A stretch of DNA of 64,000 bases from Craterostigma plantagineum (lineage: Eukaryota > Streptophyta > Magnoliopsida > Lamiales > Linderniaceae), in the NCBI GenBank assembly GCA_027422505.1, contig JAPQWV010001349.1:30434-94433 (forward strand). Reading direction: 5' to 3'. Each line of letters opens with the position of its first letter. Position 1 is the stretch's first letter. The position numbers and the translations under genes were made by a program. A model generated the notes under the pieces. That model had not been told where the DNA came from. It searched no databases and was given only the letters and a program-made list of their open reading frames with translations. Of this stretch, positions 10,946 through 22,635 are shown in pieces.

Positions 10946-12148
10946 TTACGCCGCCGAAAATTTGGCTAGTCTTGTCACCCCCTTCCTCCTCCTCCTTACC
11001 ATGATCGGCGTCGCTGCTCTAATAGGAGTACCACCACGGGCTAACGCCGGCGATGACGCTGATCTCCGAGCCCTCGTTTGTCTTACTGGCGTCGTCATCT
11101 TCTTCGCTGATATGCTGGAGATATTAATATTAGAAATCGCCTTTTCTTGCTGTTCAGAGACTACATTCGTCCAATCTTTAGGTTCGTCATTCTCTTTCTT
11201 CACTTTCAACAGTTGAATTTTTATCTCATTTTCTCGCTGACTTTCCCTGAGAGCAATTTCCCAAGCACAGGCAGCATCCACCTTCTTGTCTGCAACGTCC
11301 TTAGCATCTTCTGCATGGTTCTTCAGGTACTCATATTCGAGCTTGGAGATTGTTAACGACGATTTGTTGTCCGAAAATAAAGTTCTACTTGTTGAAGTAT
11401 CCTCGGTAATTGCTCTTAGATTTTCTAAAGCTTTTGCTTCAGACGATTTAACCCCTTTGAGTTCTCTTCTAGCTTCTTGTAATCTCTCTTTATCCCTTCT
11501 AATCTGATTCTTTCTTACCTCAGTTTCGCACTCGATGACTCTTATATCCTCTCTCACCGCCGAGATCTCCTCCTTAGCCGTTTCGGCTTCTGACAATAGC
11601 TGTTCGAGGTTGTATTTCAAGCTCGAAGCTGTGAATCTAACCTTATTTAGGGCTTCATGCCTTTCTTGAAGCTTGGCTTTTGATCGAAGAAGCTTCGAAT
11701 CGAGGTTATGTTTTCTCGACTTCAATTTATTTTCTTTCTGCTCCAACCTCGACGCTTCCCCAGCAACATGGCTCAGCTCTTTTCGTATATCATCCATGAA
11801 ATCCATGTGTGGAAAGCTTTCTCCTCTAACCAAACCCAATTCCTTCTTTGCTTCTTCCTTCTTGAGCTGACTCTCTAACTTCTCGATATTCGATTCTGTG
11901 ATGGCAAGTTTCACTTCGAGCTCTTTTTCTTCTTCCATATCTTCTACCATTAGCGCCTTCTTCCTCTGAATTCTCTTCATTGTCTCCGAATGCTTTGCAG
12001 CCTCTTCTTCTCTCTGAGATTGGGTTGCTTCGTAGTCCTTCACAGCGTAAACTCGAGCAAGTTCGACTATAGCGTGTTCGTCCTTAATCTGCTCAATCTC
12101 TTTCTTTAGCGCTTCGATTATCGACTTACTGCTCGAATCTGCATTCAT
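10946..12148 (-). CDS. WEB family (DUF827-type) coiled-coil protein
   Basis: A single intact 400-codon frame starting MNADSSSKSIIEALKKEIEQ. The protein is dominated by long heptad-bearing coiled coil (about residues 5-340), rich in E, K, R and A. The basic tail contains TPVRQTRARRS and MVRRRRKGVTRLAKF. The arrangement resembles the WEB/PMI2 family, which act at the cytoplasmic face in chloroplast photorelocation with WEB1. That functional link is family knowledge; the exact subfamily cannot be fixed by eye. No intron is needed and no frame break is seen. A cluster of GGCCCA motifs lies about 480-560 bp upstream of the start. Confidence 0.65.
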   Translation of the reverse strand: MNADSSSKSIIEALKKEIEQIKDEHAIVELARVYAVKDYEATQSQREEEAAKHSETMKRIQRKKALMVEDMEEEKELEVKLAITESNIEKLESQLKKEEAKKELGLVRGESFPHMDFMDDIRKELSHVAGEASRLEQKENKLKSRKHNLDSKLLRSKAKLQERHEALNKVRFTASSLKYNLEQLLSEAETAKEEISAVREDIRVIECETEVRKNQIRRDKERLQEARRELKGVKSSEAKALENLRAITEDTSTSRTLFSDNKSSLTISKLEYEYLKNHAEDAKDVADKKVDAACAWEIALRESQRENEIKIQLLKVKKENDEPKDWTNVVSEQQEKAISNINISSISAKKMTTPVRQTRARRSASSPALARGGTPIRAATPIMVRRRRKGVTRLAKFSAA

Positions 12149-13296
12149 TTTCCTTTTTTAGGCAAACTAGAGCGGGCAAGAACTGCAGTTTTCTGCACAT
12201 GTATGGTGTGTTCACAAACCAACAAATACAATAACATTGAATATCATGGATATATTTGGTGGACTTGTGAGAATGTAAGAATAAATTGAAAGGGATAATT
12301 CACAGGTTAGAATTCTAGTTGATTGGCTGTTGCATGTCTCGTCACCATTTACAACCGGGATATTTCTTCGTGGTCCCCCTTGTTTAAATACTAGATATTA
12401 TAACGAAATTTTACCGTAACCAAGAAATTTTGAAATTATATACGTACGTCATTTTCTAAATTTAATTAGGTGAACAACAACAAAACTAATTTCGGAATGC
12501 GGGAAAAAGAAATACATTGATTGATTCCCCGTTCATGTAATTTGATGAAGACTAATCTAAGTGCGTGTTCGTCGAGTTAGAAGTTGGCCATTAACCGAGA
12601 ACTTCTTGGAAGGGGCCGAAATTATTATTGGCCCGTGAAAACAATTAGGGCCCAAAAGTATAGTTATTGGCAGCTTTATGGCCCAATAGTAAGCCCGATA
12701 AGGGCCCGCTTCGCCAAGAATACTCTCTCGCACACCTTCTCAATACATTTTATATTTCTTCTTTACGATTTAAAAGTTTGTGATTGAGATTGATCATAAT
12801 CATTAGACTATAATGATGTGATTAAGTTTCCATAAATAGACTAGACAGATATATATCCGAAACTCGTCAATCAACTTTCTTTGGCTGGCCAACTAAGAAA
12901 AGTAAAGCATAATCAACAACTGGCCTTTGTCCTCTCAAACCTACACTTTCCAGCTTATCAACGTGATCATTGGGTCCCTTTTTTTTACTTTGATGCTCTC
13001 AATATTAAACTTTATATTCTTCATAAGGTTAACGTCATGAGAACAGCTCAAAACTGGCAAATCCAGGAATGTACAGTACCAATCTGACAGAATGAATCGA
13101 AAAGAAGAGAACACATCAAAAGCAAAGGAGGTACGTACAAGGATGAAGTAAGCAAATAACCTGAACAAGACAATACTGCAGCAAGCGAATTCTCTGCACA
13201 CTTCCATTTTGATGATCCCACGCCTTACACAACATTAAACACGATAAAAAGAACATGGGCCAGCATAACTTGGTTGAGAAAAAGTTAATTAGTTCA
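12149..13296. other. Intergenic with promoter-like GGCCCA cluster
   Basis: Upstream region of the WEB-like gene. At 12620-12705 several GGCCCA/GGGCCC motifs occur close together. The rest is AT-rich; 13030-13296 is probably the 3' UTR of the next gene. Confidence 0.4.
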
Positions 13297-14103
13297 TCAC
13301 TTCTTCTTGTTCTTGTCTTTGCCACCAGAAAATATGTAGCCTAAGCCAAACATATTAGCTGAATGGACATTCAGGGCAGGGCTGTTCTTGACTCCATTAT
13401 TGCCCGACGACGACGACGACCAACTATTGGCGTTGCTGATTTGTTTTTTCAGAGGTGGCTTCTGATGATTACGACCATTCGACGCAGAGGCGGACTGTTG
13501 CTGTTTCGAAGAGCTGTTCGATTGAGAATTTTTCAGCAAGTGCTGCTTTTGACTCTGATTATTATTGTGCGATGACGATCTCTTAACGGTGCCAGCCGTA
13601 CTCGAACCTGTCGAATTGCTTCTTGACAGTAAAGGCAATGGACACAGTGTTCTTGCGTAACCACTTCCGCAGTTTAAGCTCGAGCTCCTTTTGAACCGCC
13701 AAAACGATGACTTGCTTCCATTAATCTGCTGCTTTTCTTGATGATCTGATAGTTCTGGGATTTTCTGGGGTTTTCTTGGAATTTCTTGAGCTCGAGGGAC
13801 GAGTGAGGGTCCTAACTGTGTCTGCGACGGCGGCGGCGGCGCCGGCGGCGGTGGAGATAGCCTCCTCTTGATTTCGATGGGAAGGATCTTTCCGTTCAGG
13901 AAAAGTTCGTCGGCCGACGGAGATTCTTGATCGAAGCTTTCGCGGAAAACGCAGAAGTCGAAGTCGATGCTCGACGATTTTGATGAGGGTGATCTTATGT
14001 ATTGTTCGATGGGAACGGTGTCGTTTGACGAAACGTCGTATGAGAACGAGATTCGAGGGCTTCTTCCTGGGCTTGGACTGTCTTGAAGAACTTCAATTGC
14101 CAT
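13297..14103 (-). CDS. Ser-rich plant protein of unknown function (ADELF/GKILP motif)
   Basis: An intact 268-codon frame from MAIEVLQDSPSP. The N-terminal part holds RISFSYDVSSND and FDFCVFRESFDQESPSADEL followed by FLNGKILPIEIK. Similar ADELF..GKILP segments are known in small plant proteins, some called membrane-associated kinase regulator-like or DUF1645-like. The middle is Pro-rich (PPPPAPPPP), the rest is Ser/Asn/Gln-rich, and the C-terminus is NMFGLGYIFSGGKDKNKKK. There is no signal peptide or membrane span. The family resemblance is from motif memory; I cannot assign a function. Confidence 0.6.
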   Translation of the reverse strand: MAIEVLQDSPSPGRSPRISFSYDVSSNDTVPIEQYIRSPSSKSSSIDFDFCVFRESFDQESPSADELFLNGKILPIEIKRRLSPPPPAPPPPSQTQLGPSLVPRAQEIPRKPQKIPELSDHQEKQQINGSKSSFWRFKRSSSLNCGSGYARTLCPLPLLSRSNSTGSSTAGTVKRSSSHNNNQSQKQHLLKNSQSNSSSKQQQSASASNGRNHQKPPLKKQISNANSWSSSSSGNNGVKNSPALNVHSANMFGLGYIFSGGKDKNKKK

Positions 14104-15330
14104 ATGGATTGATTATTATAAGTGGGTGTGATGGAGGAATTTCACAAGTCGAAGTTGTTTGTGTTTTTGGAAGAGGTTTATATACAGATGAGATTTCGAT
14201 TTTATTTATTTTGATGGAAGTTTGATGGTTGAATAATTCATTGGGATTTGGGAGCAGAAGAAGGAAAAGATAATGTTAGTGTTGGGAATAATAGAGAGAC
14301 TTGGCTTTGGGAATTTAAAAAACGGACGAGTTCTTCAATGACGTGGACACTAACACTTTGTGGAGCATTTATATATTATAGGCAACGTGGGAGGATGAAA
14401 TGTGAACAATCATTTACGATTCAATGATATATAACTAGTTATAATTTATTAGTTTCAGTTAGAATATTCATAATACATCTGTGGGACAGAAATCATGTAG
14501 TGGAACAAAACCGTAATAATTGGGTGGCCACTTCTTGATTATCAAGAAACCAAGAACACACTCGAAATCCAATGTTCTACTTTGCTTTGTCAGAAAGATA
14601 CATTACGTTAACTAATGACTATGGTAATGGAATTTGAGATTTAGTAACACGGTTTACGTCCCTAAAATGGATAAGATAGCTTTTTGAAAAAGAAGATGGA
14701 TCCAATACCAAGAACCCAAAGAAAAAAAAAAAGCAAAAGAGGGCCGAAAATCAATTATACAGAGCAGTGCTGACCCACCAACAATGTGATTTGGTGGTGA
14801 GAGAATAATGAGAAAGAGTGCATGAATTCTGAGTGGTTATCTACATAATTTTGCATTATTCGCTTTCTGGAAAATTAGTATTCTCGTTCAATTCTCATAT
14901 TCTTATGGACCCTTCAACCATGTGATCAAAGCACAAGAAAAAGAGAAAGGATGTGTGTCACAACAACATCATCTTCCACCTCTATCTCTCTCTCTCTAAT
15001 ACACACACACACTGCTACTGTCATTTAGCTCATATAATGTGCTTTCTTAGCCAAATATCTCTGATTCGAGGGAAAGATTGAGCTTTTGTATCTGTAACAA
15101 CGCTGCAAGGACTTAGCCCAATATATGAAAAGGCTTAATGGCACATTTTCATGTTGACTGTTCATAGCCTCTTTCAAGCCATTATTAACTTTTAACTTCT
15201 TGTAACAAAGAAACCTTAATGCTTGGAGATTTGTTTTGTTCCAGAAAAAAGAAACTGTGATGTAAAAATTATCTCTTGATAGTACAGTACAGATCATTGA
15301 ATAATGAGGGAATATAAAACAGTGTGTGTG
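14104..15330. other. Intergenic
   Basis: Promoter side of the Ser-rich gene (about 14104-14400) and 3' flank of the hydrolase gene (15300-15330). There are CT and CA microsatellites near 14985-15013. No gene recognised. Confidence 0.4.
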
Positions 15331-17095
15331 TTAACTTTTACAATGTTTGTCGAGCCAAGATATGATATCATCAAATACTTGAAGTATGGTCTCGTCAGAT
15401 TCGCCCTCGAGCAGTGAGTGATATGCTTCATCGTACAGCTTAAGGGTTTTGTCTGAACTGCTTGCTCTTTCATGCAGAGCTCTGCTCACAGAAGGATCAG
15501 TTACTTTGTCTTCTTTACCATGCAAGATCAGCAATGGAAGAGAAACCTGCAAATAACAAGTTTGAATAGGACATTGAGTTGTTACAACTAAAAAAAGACT
15601 GCTTTTAGAATAGAAGAATCCGAGTTTCCAGAAAATCTGAAGGATTTACCTTTTCTAGCGTCTGCTCTATATCTTGAGTGGTCATCAACATCTCGAGGGC
15701 AGTTCGCAAGCGAGGTTTACCCTTGTACGCAATAACATTATACGCCGTCTGAATCACAAATGCGAAAAGGGAGGAATCCTCGGAAGGTTCGCATTAAAGA
15801 CACTTGACAAAGTTCAAGAAAGTACGAAATAAGGAAAAACCTGTTCCCTCTTCTTCTGGTCTCTGAATGCCAACTCTGCTAAGTCCTTCATAGGAACGAG
15901 CTTCGCTTTAGGAAGTAACTTTGCTATCCCAATCAGAAGTTGCTTCACTAAATACGAGGGAACCACATCATCTGCAATCTAAAGAAAGTCCAAAACATGA
16001 CTATTTGCATCGTAAGAGAAATGTTTTTTTTAACAGAATAATACCTTGCACATAGGTGCAACTAGAACAGCACCATTCCAAGCATCGGGTTGTTTTAGGT
16101 GCACTTTTAAGGCAACTGCCCCGCCCATTGATTGCCCGAATAGAAAACTTGGCAACTCGCTCAACCGTTCGTCTTCTGTGTTGAAGATTGTGTTTTGTAG
16201 AGTATTAAATCAACTTGTTATATAAAGATTCGGGCGATAAAGATCGTAAGAATCAAGTGTACCTTTCAGTTTGGAATAATGTTCGATGACGGTGTCAACT
16301 ATATCATCAAAGTCGGGAATATAACCGTGCAAGCCTTGTGATAGGCCAAATCCCGGATAATCCATTGCGAAAACTCCATAACCAGAAGATGCTAACTTTC
16401 TAGCTATCCCTGCGATACAAAACAGAACTAAACTAACTTGTGTTCTTCTTGGAGGAGACATATATAAGAGGTGTTATGCATAACTCAGACATGCCTTCGA
16501 AGAAGAATGTGCATGTATCCCCATATCCATGACAAAAACAAATCATTGCTTTCATCTTAGTATTGCTATAAGGTAGCCAGCTTTTCGAGAAGATTTCAAC
16601 CCCTCTTGAGTTCACATCGTATGACTGCGCCATATAATTAGTGTTCAAAACTGAACATCAAAAAGATCAACTGTTTCCGAGTGTTTTTTTCCATCAACTT
16701 GGACAAAAAGTTGAAAACTTTACCTCTTTCACCTTCAATCCATCGCTTGGCATCTACAATACAAAACATACACAGAAGGCGCAGGACATAGTCATTAACA
16801 GAAGTAACGTACATAAAATTTTCAACCCAAAGGCTAAAATTTTGATTGAAACTAATCACCAGCTCGATCCAAATCTATCAAACCACGCGAACCCAAGAAA
16901 GAACATTTGTGTTCTTCCTGATAAATATATTCACACAACGATGGATGGTACCTTAAACAAGATGTGATCGATGGATAGCTGAATATCCTTGAAGGCATCA
17001 CGAGCTCTACGCCTATTACTCACATGGTCCATGTCAGCATCAAGAATCTTCTGTAACTCTTCATCTACGCCATCAAACCTCGCTGTATTTCCCAT
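15331..17095 (-). CDS. Monoacylglycerol lipase/caffeoylshikimate-esterase-type alpha/beta hydrolase
   Basis: Eight exons rebuild an intact 344-aa protein: 16952-17095, 16724-16753, 16495-16624, 16263-16409, 16045-16175, 15841-15978, 15650-15748 and 15331-15546. Visible elements are HGYGDTCTFFFEG (oxyanion region), the nucleophile elbow GQSMGG, an acid in LILHGKEDKVTDPSVS and the catalytic His in AYHSLLEGE. The family hydrolyses monoacylglycerols or lysophospholipids, and one branch cleaves caffeoyl shikimate; the N-terminus (MGNTARFDGVDEELQKILDA) points to the MAGL branch. All introns are GT-AG except intron 3, which reads GAAG|GCATG...CAG, a GC-AG intron. No frame break is found, which makes this a good quality reference for the window. 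GGCCCA motifs occur upstream at 17505-17545. Confidence 0.88.
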
Positions 17096-18655
17096 TTTGC
17101 TCTCCCACCTCTTTCGATGGATCTCTTTTAACCCGCGATACAAAACCCAAGATTCAATTGCAGGGAGAGCTCAAAATAGTTCAAAAAGAAAGGTAAATAA
17201 CGATGCCCAGAGCAGACAACATTCTCAAGGACATTGACTTTGCTTTACCAATCCCATTGGATGAAGAACATCCACTAAAATGATTTGCACATTTGAGTAC
17301 CGTGTTGAGAGATTATACAGAACAGAAATGTTACATTATCCCAAGGCACATGTTGACTGTAACTTTCGTATGTGATGATGGAAAAATATGCAAAGGATTG
17401 TTCGAAGATTGTGTGTCGTGTGGAGTCGGATTTCTTACGAATAATTTTATGGTTCGTGAAAGAGCGAGGCGACAGTAGATTCGAACAGACAAATTGGGTT
17501 TCATTTAGCCCATTAAAATGAACAATGGCCCGTAAGGCCCATTTATTCAAATATTAAATATTTTTTAAGTACGATTTTTTTATAATAAAACAACTTTGAT
17601 TAAATTAATAAACTATAATTACCTTCCACTCAACTACCAAGACAACTGTACCTAGATTTAGACCATTGAATAGTTACACTTACACAGATGGATCAATCCT
17701 CACATATTACATAAAAAAATTAAACTATTTATATAGGCAAGTGGCCATATAGCCAATATAATTGGAATTATATAGAAAAAGGCCAACAGCATTAACTTAA
17801 TTGACCCTTGAAGAGACGCACTAGACAAATAGAAATCAAAGGGTAAAAATTTAAATCGCAGCCAATCACTATTTGTTATAAAATAAAATCCCAATCTTAT
17901 GGGACAATTACCAAGAAACACGTGACGTGGCAAACATGGGATATTGGACTTTACTAGGCTCTTTTTTTTTTTTAATATCCAACGTACGCCCACAGATCAA
18001 ATGTGGTCTGAAAACAATGAAGAGGTATTAGAGCTGCGGTTTTAGCATATATCTTTTTAATTAATTACGACTTTCCACTAAATCGGGAGGTTGGATTAGG
18101 CCCACCTCATCGCAAGATATGTGGCGATCCGATGGAATCCACACGCCTACGTGAATGCACGCGCCGCCGAGCACTTGGATTCATGATTGATGCCTGGCGA
18201 GATCTTGTTTAGTTAGAGCAGCGATACGTCGACTCCCCTTAAAATTAATGTAAGAACAAAAGGGCTTCTTTGCTCATTCAGAGCTGTTCCTACCACCGGG
18301 GCAGTGATCTCACGCGCCACCTGGGCGTTACGGTGTAATATTTGTCGGAATCCACACGTTCTGCAGTTGTTTAATTGCAGACAATATTATAATGCAACTT
18401 CATCACCCAAATGCATTCCCCAATTCCACGAATGTGGCAAAAAACTAAACTGCATGCGAATGCCATCTATGACCCATTGTTTTCTCTCACCGCCATCTAT
18501 AAAACCATATTACAAAACACGGTCAGTTTCTCATAAACTATAAGAATCCTTCTTCTCTTCCCTTTGGACATGTATATTATTTATTTCTAGCTACTGCCCT
18601 TCTTCAAGAAAAGATAAGCCAATCGAGTTTCGAAATAAATTAGAAAAAAAAAAAT
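17096..18655. other. Intergenic between divergent hydrolase and LBD genes
   Basis: Contains the hydrolase promoter (AGCCCATT and GGCCCGTAAGGCCCATTT at 17505-17545) and the LBD promoter, with a possible TATA element (TATAAAA) near 18498. A T-run lies at 17962-17973. No gene recognised. Confidence 0.45.
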
Positions 18656-19410
18656 ATGAGGGTGAGTTGTAATGGATGCAGAGTGCTGAGGAAAGGATGC
18701 AGCGAAGGGTGCAGCATAAGGCCGTGTTTGGATTGGATAAAAAACCCTGAAGAACAAGCTAACGCCACTGTCTTTCTAGCCAAGTTCTATGGTCGTGCTG
18801 GCCTCACCAACCATATCAATGCTGGTCCTAAACACCTAAGACCAGGTAATTCACTAATTTCATTTTTCTGAGATTCTTTCCTCTCATCCAAAACGTGGTT
18901 GTTGTTTGTGTTTGAATTATGTATACTCTTGGCTGCGCAGGCATATTTAGGTCTTTACTGTACGATGCTTGCGGTCGGATGGTGGACCCGATTTACGGGT
19001 CGGTCGGGTTATTATGGTCCGGAAACTGGAAGCTCTGTGAAGACGCCGTCGAAGCGGTCTTAAAGGGATCTCCCATTACGCCTATGGAGTCCGACGACAA
19101 CGGCCCGCCGCTCAAGGCCTACGACATCAGACACGTCGGCAAGGCAAGGCAAGACGGCGGCGCGAAAACGGATCTGAAACGGGTCAGGGCACGCGGCCGC
19201 CGGTTTAAGAGAAAAAGGTCGTCGGCGTCGGCGGTCGTTGTTTGCCACGACGAGCAGCTGGGTAGTGCGTCGCCGAGCCAGGGTTCGTCTCTGAGCGAGC
19301 ATAGGAACGAAGGCTTGGGTTCGGCCGCTGAGCCCCGCCGGCGCCGATCCCAGGACGGCGAGATTGAGCTCGAGTTGACCCTTGGATTGTTCAAGGCTAG
19401 CTTGAGTTGA
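18656..19410 (+). CDS. LOB-domain transcription factor, class II (LBD41-like)
   Basis: Two exons, 18656-18845 and 18941-19410, join in phase 1 across a GT-AG intron and give an intact 219-aa protein. The LOB zinc-binding motif CX2CX6CX3C reads [15 protein letters not shown]. It is followed by [20 protein letters not shown], the GAS-type block and [20 protein letters not shown]. The leucine zipper typical of class I is absent, and [10 protein letters not shown] at the C-terminus is characteristic of class II LBD37-42. These are nuclear regulators, several linked to nitrogen, anthocyanin or hypoxia responses. LBD41/42 is the closest resemblance by eye. No disruption seen. Confidence 0.88.
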
Positions 19411-19855
19411 CCCTTAGGCCCATATGAATGATGTTGAGGCCCGTATATTTTATGGGCCGCCATACAGCCCATCTAAGTTTGAAAAGGCCCACAAGGCCCA
19501 ATATCATCATCACCTTTTGTGTAGTGGAAACATAAAAACTGTACAAAAGGAAGGTCTCAGGTCACTTTATCGTCGCATGTTATATAGCAAAGGTAGTTTT
19601 CATTCCAAAGAGATAAAGACCCAAAGGCAAAAGATGATTAAACACCACGATGCATGTTAGTCAAATGATGTTTTCCTACAATAATGGAATAGCTTTTGAA
19701 ACATTAAGCGACAATCAATAATGCAAGAGATAATATTCGACCTCGGAGAAAGCTTTTTACTACATAGCCATGCGAAATAAACAACTTCGATTACTACGTT
19801 CTCGTCTATTCCATATAACATAACTTACACAGCAGTTAACTACTCAAAAAAAGTC
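19411..19855. other. Short intergenic with GGCCCA cluster
   Basis: At 19410-19500 seven or so GGCCC/GGCCCA motifs occur within 90 bp, just after the LBD stop. No coding sequence. Presumably promoter material or the LBD 3' UTR. Confidence 0.4.
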
Positions 19856-22229
19856 ATGGCTTCTTCTTCTTCTTCTACTGCAAATCTAGCAATCCTTTTC
19901 CTTCTAACATGGCTTGAAAATGCATTTTCGTCATCATCCCTCTACGACTTCTCCATAGCAAAGCCCAACTGTAAAAGCAGCTGTGGAGAAGTAAGCATTC
20001 CATTTCCATTTGGGACTACGGACAGAATGCAGCGAAAACGCAAACTACTTCATAAACTGCGACGAAGGCTACGATCCACCAAAACCTTTCTTGCAAACCT
20101 CCAACACAGAAATCACAAACATAACCCTCGACGGACAGCTCACTCTCTTGCAGCAGACATCCCACAAATGCTACTTCCAAAACGGGACCATCGCTTCCAA
20201 CAGCACAGCCTTCCTCAAATTTCCCGTCCCCCCCTTCATATATAGTAAACACCACGGCCAACAAATTCACAGTGGTGGGCTGCGACGACACTTACGGTTC
20301 TGTTAAAGGGCGAAAGGCTGAGGCGTAACTACACCACCGGGTGTACTTCTACGTGCAATTCGAAGGACGATATGATCCAAGGATCATCATGCACGGGCAT
20401 AGGGTGCTGCCAAATCCCGATACCTAAGGATACTTGGTGGGTCGATTTGGGTTTGAAGAGCTACAACAGCCATGGAAGTGTTTGGGAGTTTAACAACTGC
20501 AGCTATGCTTTTCTTGCGAAAGAGGATGCCTTTTCTTTTTCCGCTGATAATTTGACGAGTTTGAAGGACGTGAGATTGTTGCCTATGGTGGTCGACTGGG
20601 CTATGGGGAATAGGACGTGTGAGGAGGGTAAGAAGGACGGGTGGAGCTATGCTTGTCGAAGTAATCATTCAGAGTGTTACGATAGGAACAACGGTTATGG
20701 TTACAGATGTTCTTGCTTGGAGGGTTATGAAGGAAATCCATATCTATCCCATGGATGTATAGGTATGATTTCTAACCTAAAAGCAGCCTTTTATTTTTCC
20801 TAAAACACATCTCCTTTCTATTGCGCATAATTCGTTTACAGATATAAATGAATGCGAAGAAGAGCTCCACAACTGTGAGAAGAAAGAGTATTGCGAGAAC
20901 ACACCTGGGAACTTCAGCTGCATTTGTCCAGAAGGATATCATGGGAATGGAATCAGTGGCTGTTTCCACGGTGACTCGCCTGTATACAAGCTCGTCGCAG
21001 GTGAGCGTGATTCTTTTCTTCCCTTTTCTGCAAGTATGGAAAAGCATATATGCATGTCATGTAAGAAACTAACATGTTCTTCTTATGTAATGTGTCGTAA
21101 TCTGGGATCAAAAAGGGATTGGAGTAGGCGTCATTCTCTGATGCTGGCTGCTTGTTGGCTGCGCTGGGAACTCAAAAGGAGAAGGTTGATCCAAATTAGA
21201 CAGACGTTCTATGTACAAAACGGCGGGAATTTGCTCAAAGGAAAGAATCCTCAGATTTTTCTCCAAGACTCATCACTGAAGCTGAGCTACAAAGGTCATT
21301 GGTCAGGGAGGCTATGGAACCGTATACGAAGGTTCCTTACCAGACACCAGAACCATTGCCATATTAGATCCAAACAAGTCAATCCCAAGCTCGTCGATCC
21401 AAAACAAGTTGAGCAGTTTGTTAATGAGGTGATCATATTCTCGAGAATCAACCACAGAAACGTAGTCAAGTTCCTAGGTTGCTGCGTGGAAACACCAGCA
21501 CCTTTACTAGTATACGACTTTATGATCAATGGTACACTCTTCGAACACGTACACGATAAGGCAAAGTCGTGCTCTCTTACATGGGACATTCGTCTAAGGA
21601 TTGCAGCAGAAACTGCAGGCGTGCTCTCGTATCTACACTCCCAAGCATCTACTCCAATAATACACAGAGATGTGAAGTCAGCAAACATACTCTTAGACCA
21701 TACCTTTACTGCAAAAGTCTCTGATTTTGGAGCGTCGAGATTGGTCCCCTTGGATTGAATCGCAACTGTCCACGGTGGTTCAAGGGACTCTAGGTTATTG
21801 GATCCCGAGTACATGCAAACATCTCAACTAACTGAGAAGAGCGATGTCTACGGCTTTGGGGTTGTCCTCCTGGAACTATGAACGGGAATGAAGGCATTGA
21901 GCTACGAAAGGCCAGCGAACGAACAGAACTTAGCCTGCGTTTTCCTGTCGGTAATGAAAGAAGACAGGTTAATCCAAATTCTCGATGACATTGTTGCCTA
22001 TGAAGCAAACAAAGACCAAGTCCTGAAAGTTGCTTTGCTTGCCAAAAACTGCTTACATGTGAGAGGCGACGATAGACCATGTATGAAGACTGTGGCAGTC
22101 ACACTAGAGGGTCTTATACTTGAAGGAAACCAAAACAGAGATATTGACAATGAAGAGGGTAGTAGCTCAAGTCTTGCTTTTGACAGTGTTCAGAGTAATG
22201 TGGTGCTCGACGAAAATGAAGGACGATGA
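19856..22229 (+). pseudogene. Wall-associated receptor kinase (WAK) pseudogene
   Basis: Exon 1 (19856-20762): a signal peptide, then a GUB_WAK galacturonan-binding region (NCKSSCGEVSIPFPFGTT, later CCQIPIPKDTWWVDLG and NNCSYAFL) and a first EGF-like unit. Exon 2 (20842-21000): a calcium-binding EGF module ([18 protein letters not shown]). Exon 3 (from 21116): a transmembrane segment and a kinase with [11 protein letters not shown], the [12 protein letters not shown] catalytic loop, DFGASRLV and YERPANEQNLA. WAKs span the plasma membrane and sense pectin. The frame breaks at about 20010, 20240-20320, 21150, 21300-21370, 21755, 21800 and 21880, and the expected VAIK lysine near 21365 is not readable. 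Flanking genes are free of indels, so true decay is likely. Confidence 0.82.
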
Positions 22230-22635
22230 AGAGGTAAGAAAGTTAGACCATATAAATAAGTCCCTGTTTGAAATTGGCAATGGTGTGGTTTGAAATTGCT
22301 ATAAAAAAAATAAGCTATGGTGTGAAGATTTCTGGTTGCAAAGTTTCTTTGTTCTAGTGAGTGTTATGTAGTTGCCTTGTTGGTTGAGTTTGGGTGCATT
22401 TGTGCTTGGCAAAGCATCAAGAAGATATATAGTACTTGTAAGAAGCACATAGCAGGATTGCATTTTCATACGTAGAACATATGTTTGAATCTTATGGTGT
22501 AGTAAGATCAATAGAAGGTAAAAAGAGTCAAAGAAAAAAAAATCAGTAACGGTTAATATCTGTTCCACAAATTACATCACCACCTGCAAAGTACATCTTG
22601 TAACACAATACATTAGTTTCGACAGTCCACATAGC
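22230..22635. other. Shared 3' flank of the WAK pseudogene and ALG6
   Basis: Convergent gene ends. AT-rich, without recognisable features. Confidence 0.4.

Noticed and set aside
10962..11216. Hydrophobic + strand frame with signal-like start
   Set aside because: Overlaps the intact 400-aa coiled-coil gene on the minus strand; hydrophobicity is the expected mirror of K/E-rich coiled coil.
21296..21814. 172-codon minus-strand frame
   Set aside because: It is antisense to the WAK kinase region, whose plus-strand motifs ([11 protein letters not shown]) are clear; the reverse frame has no family features.
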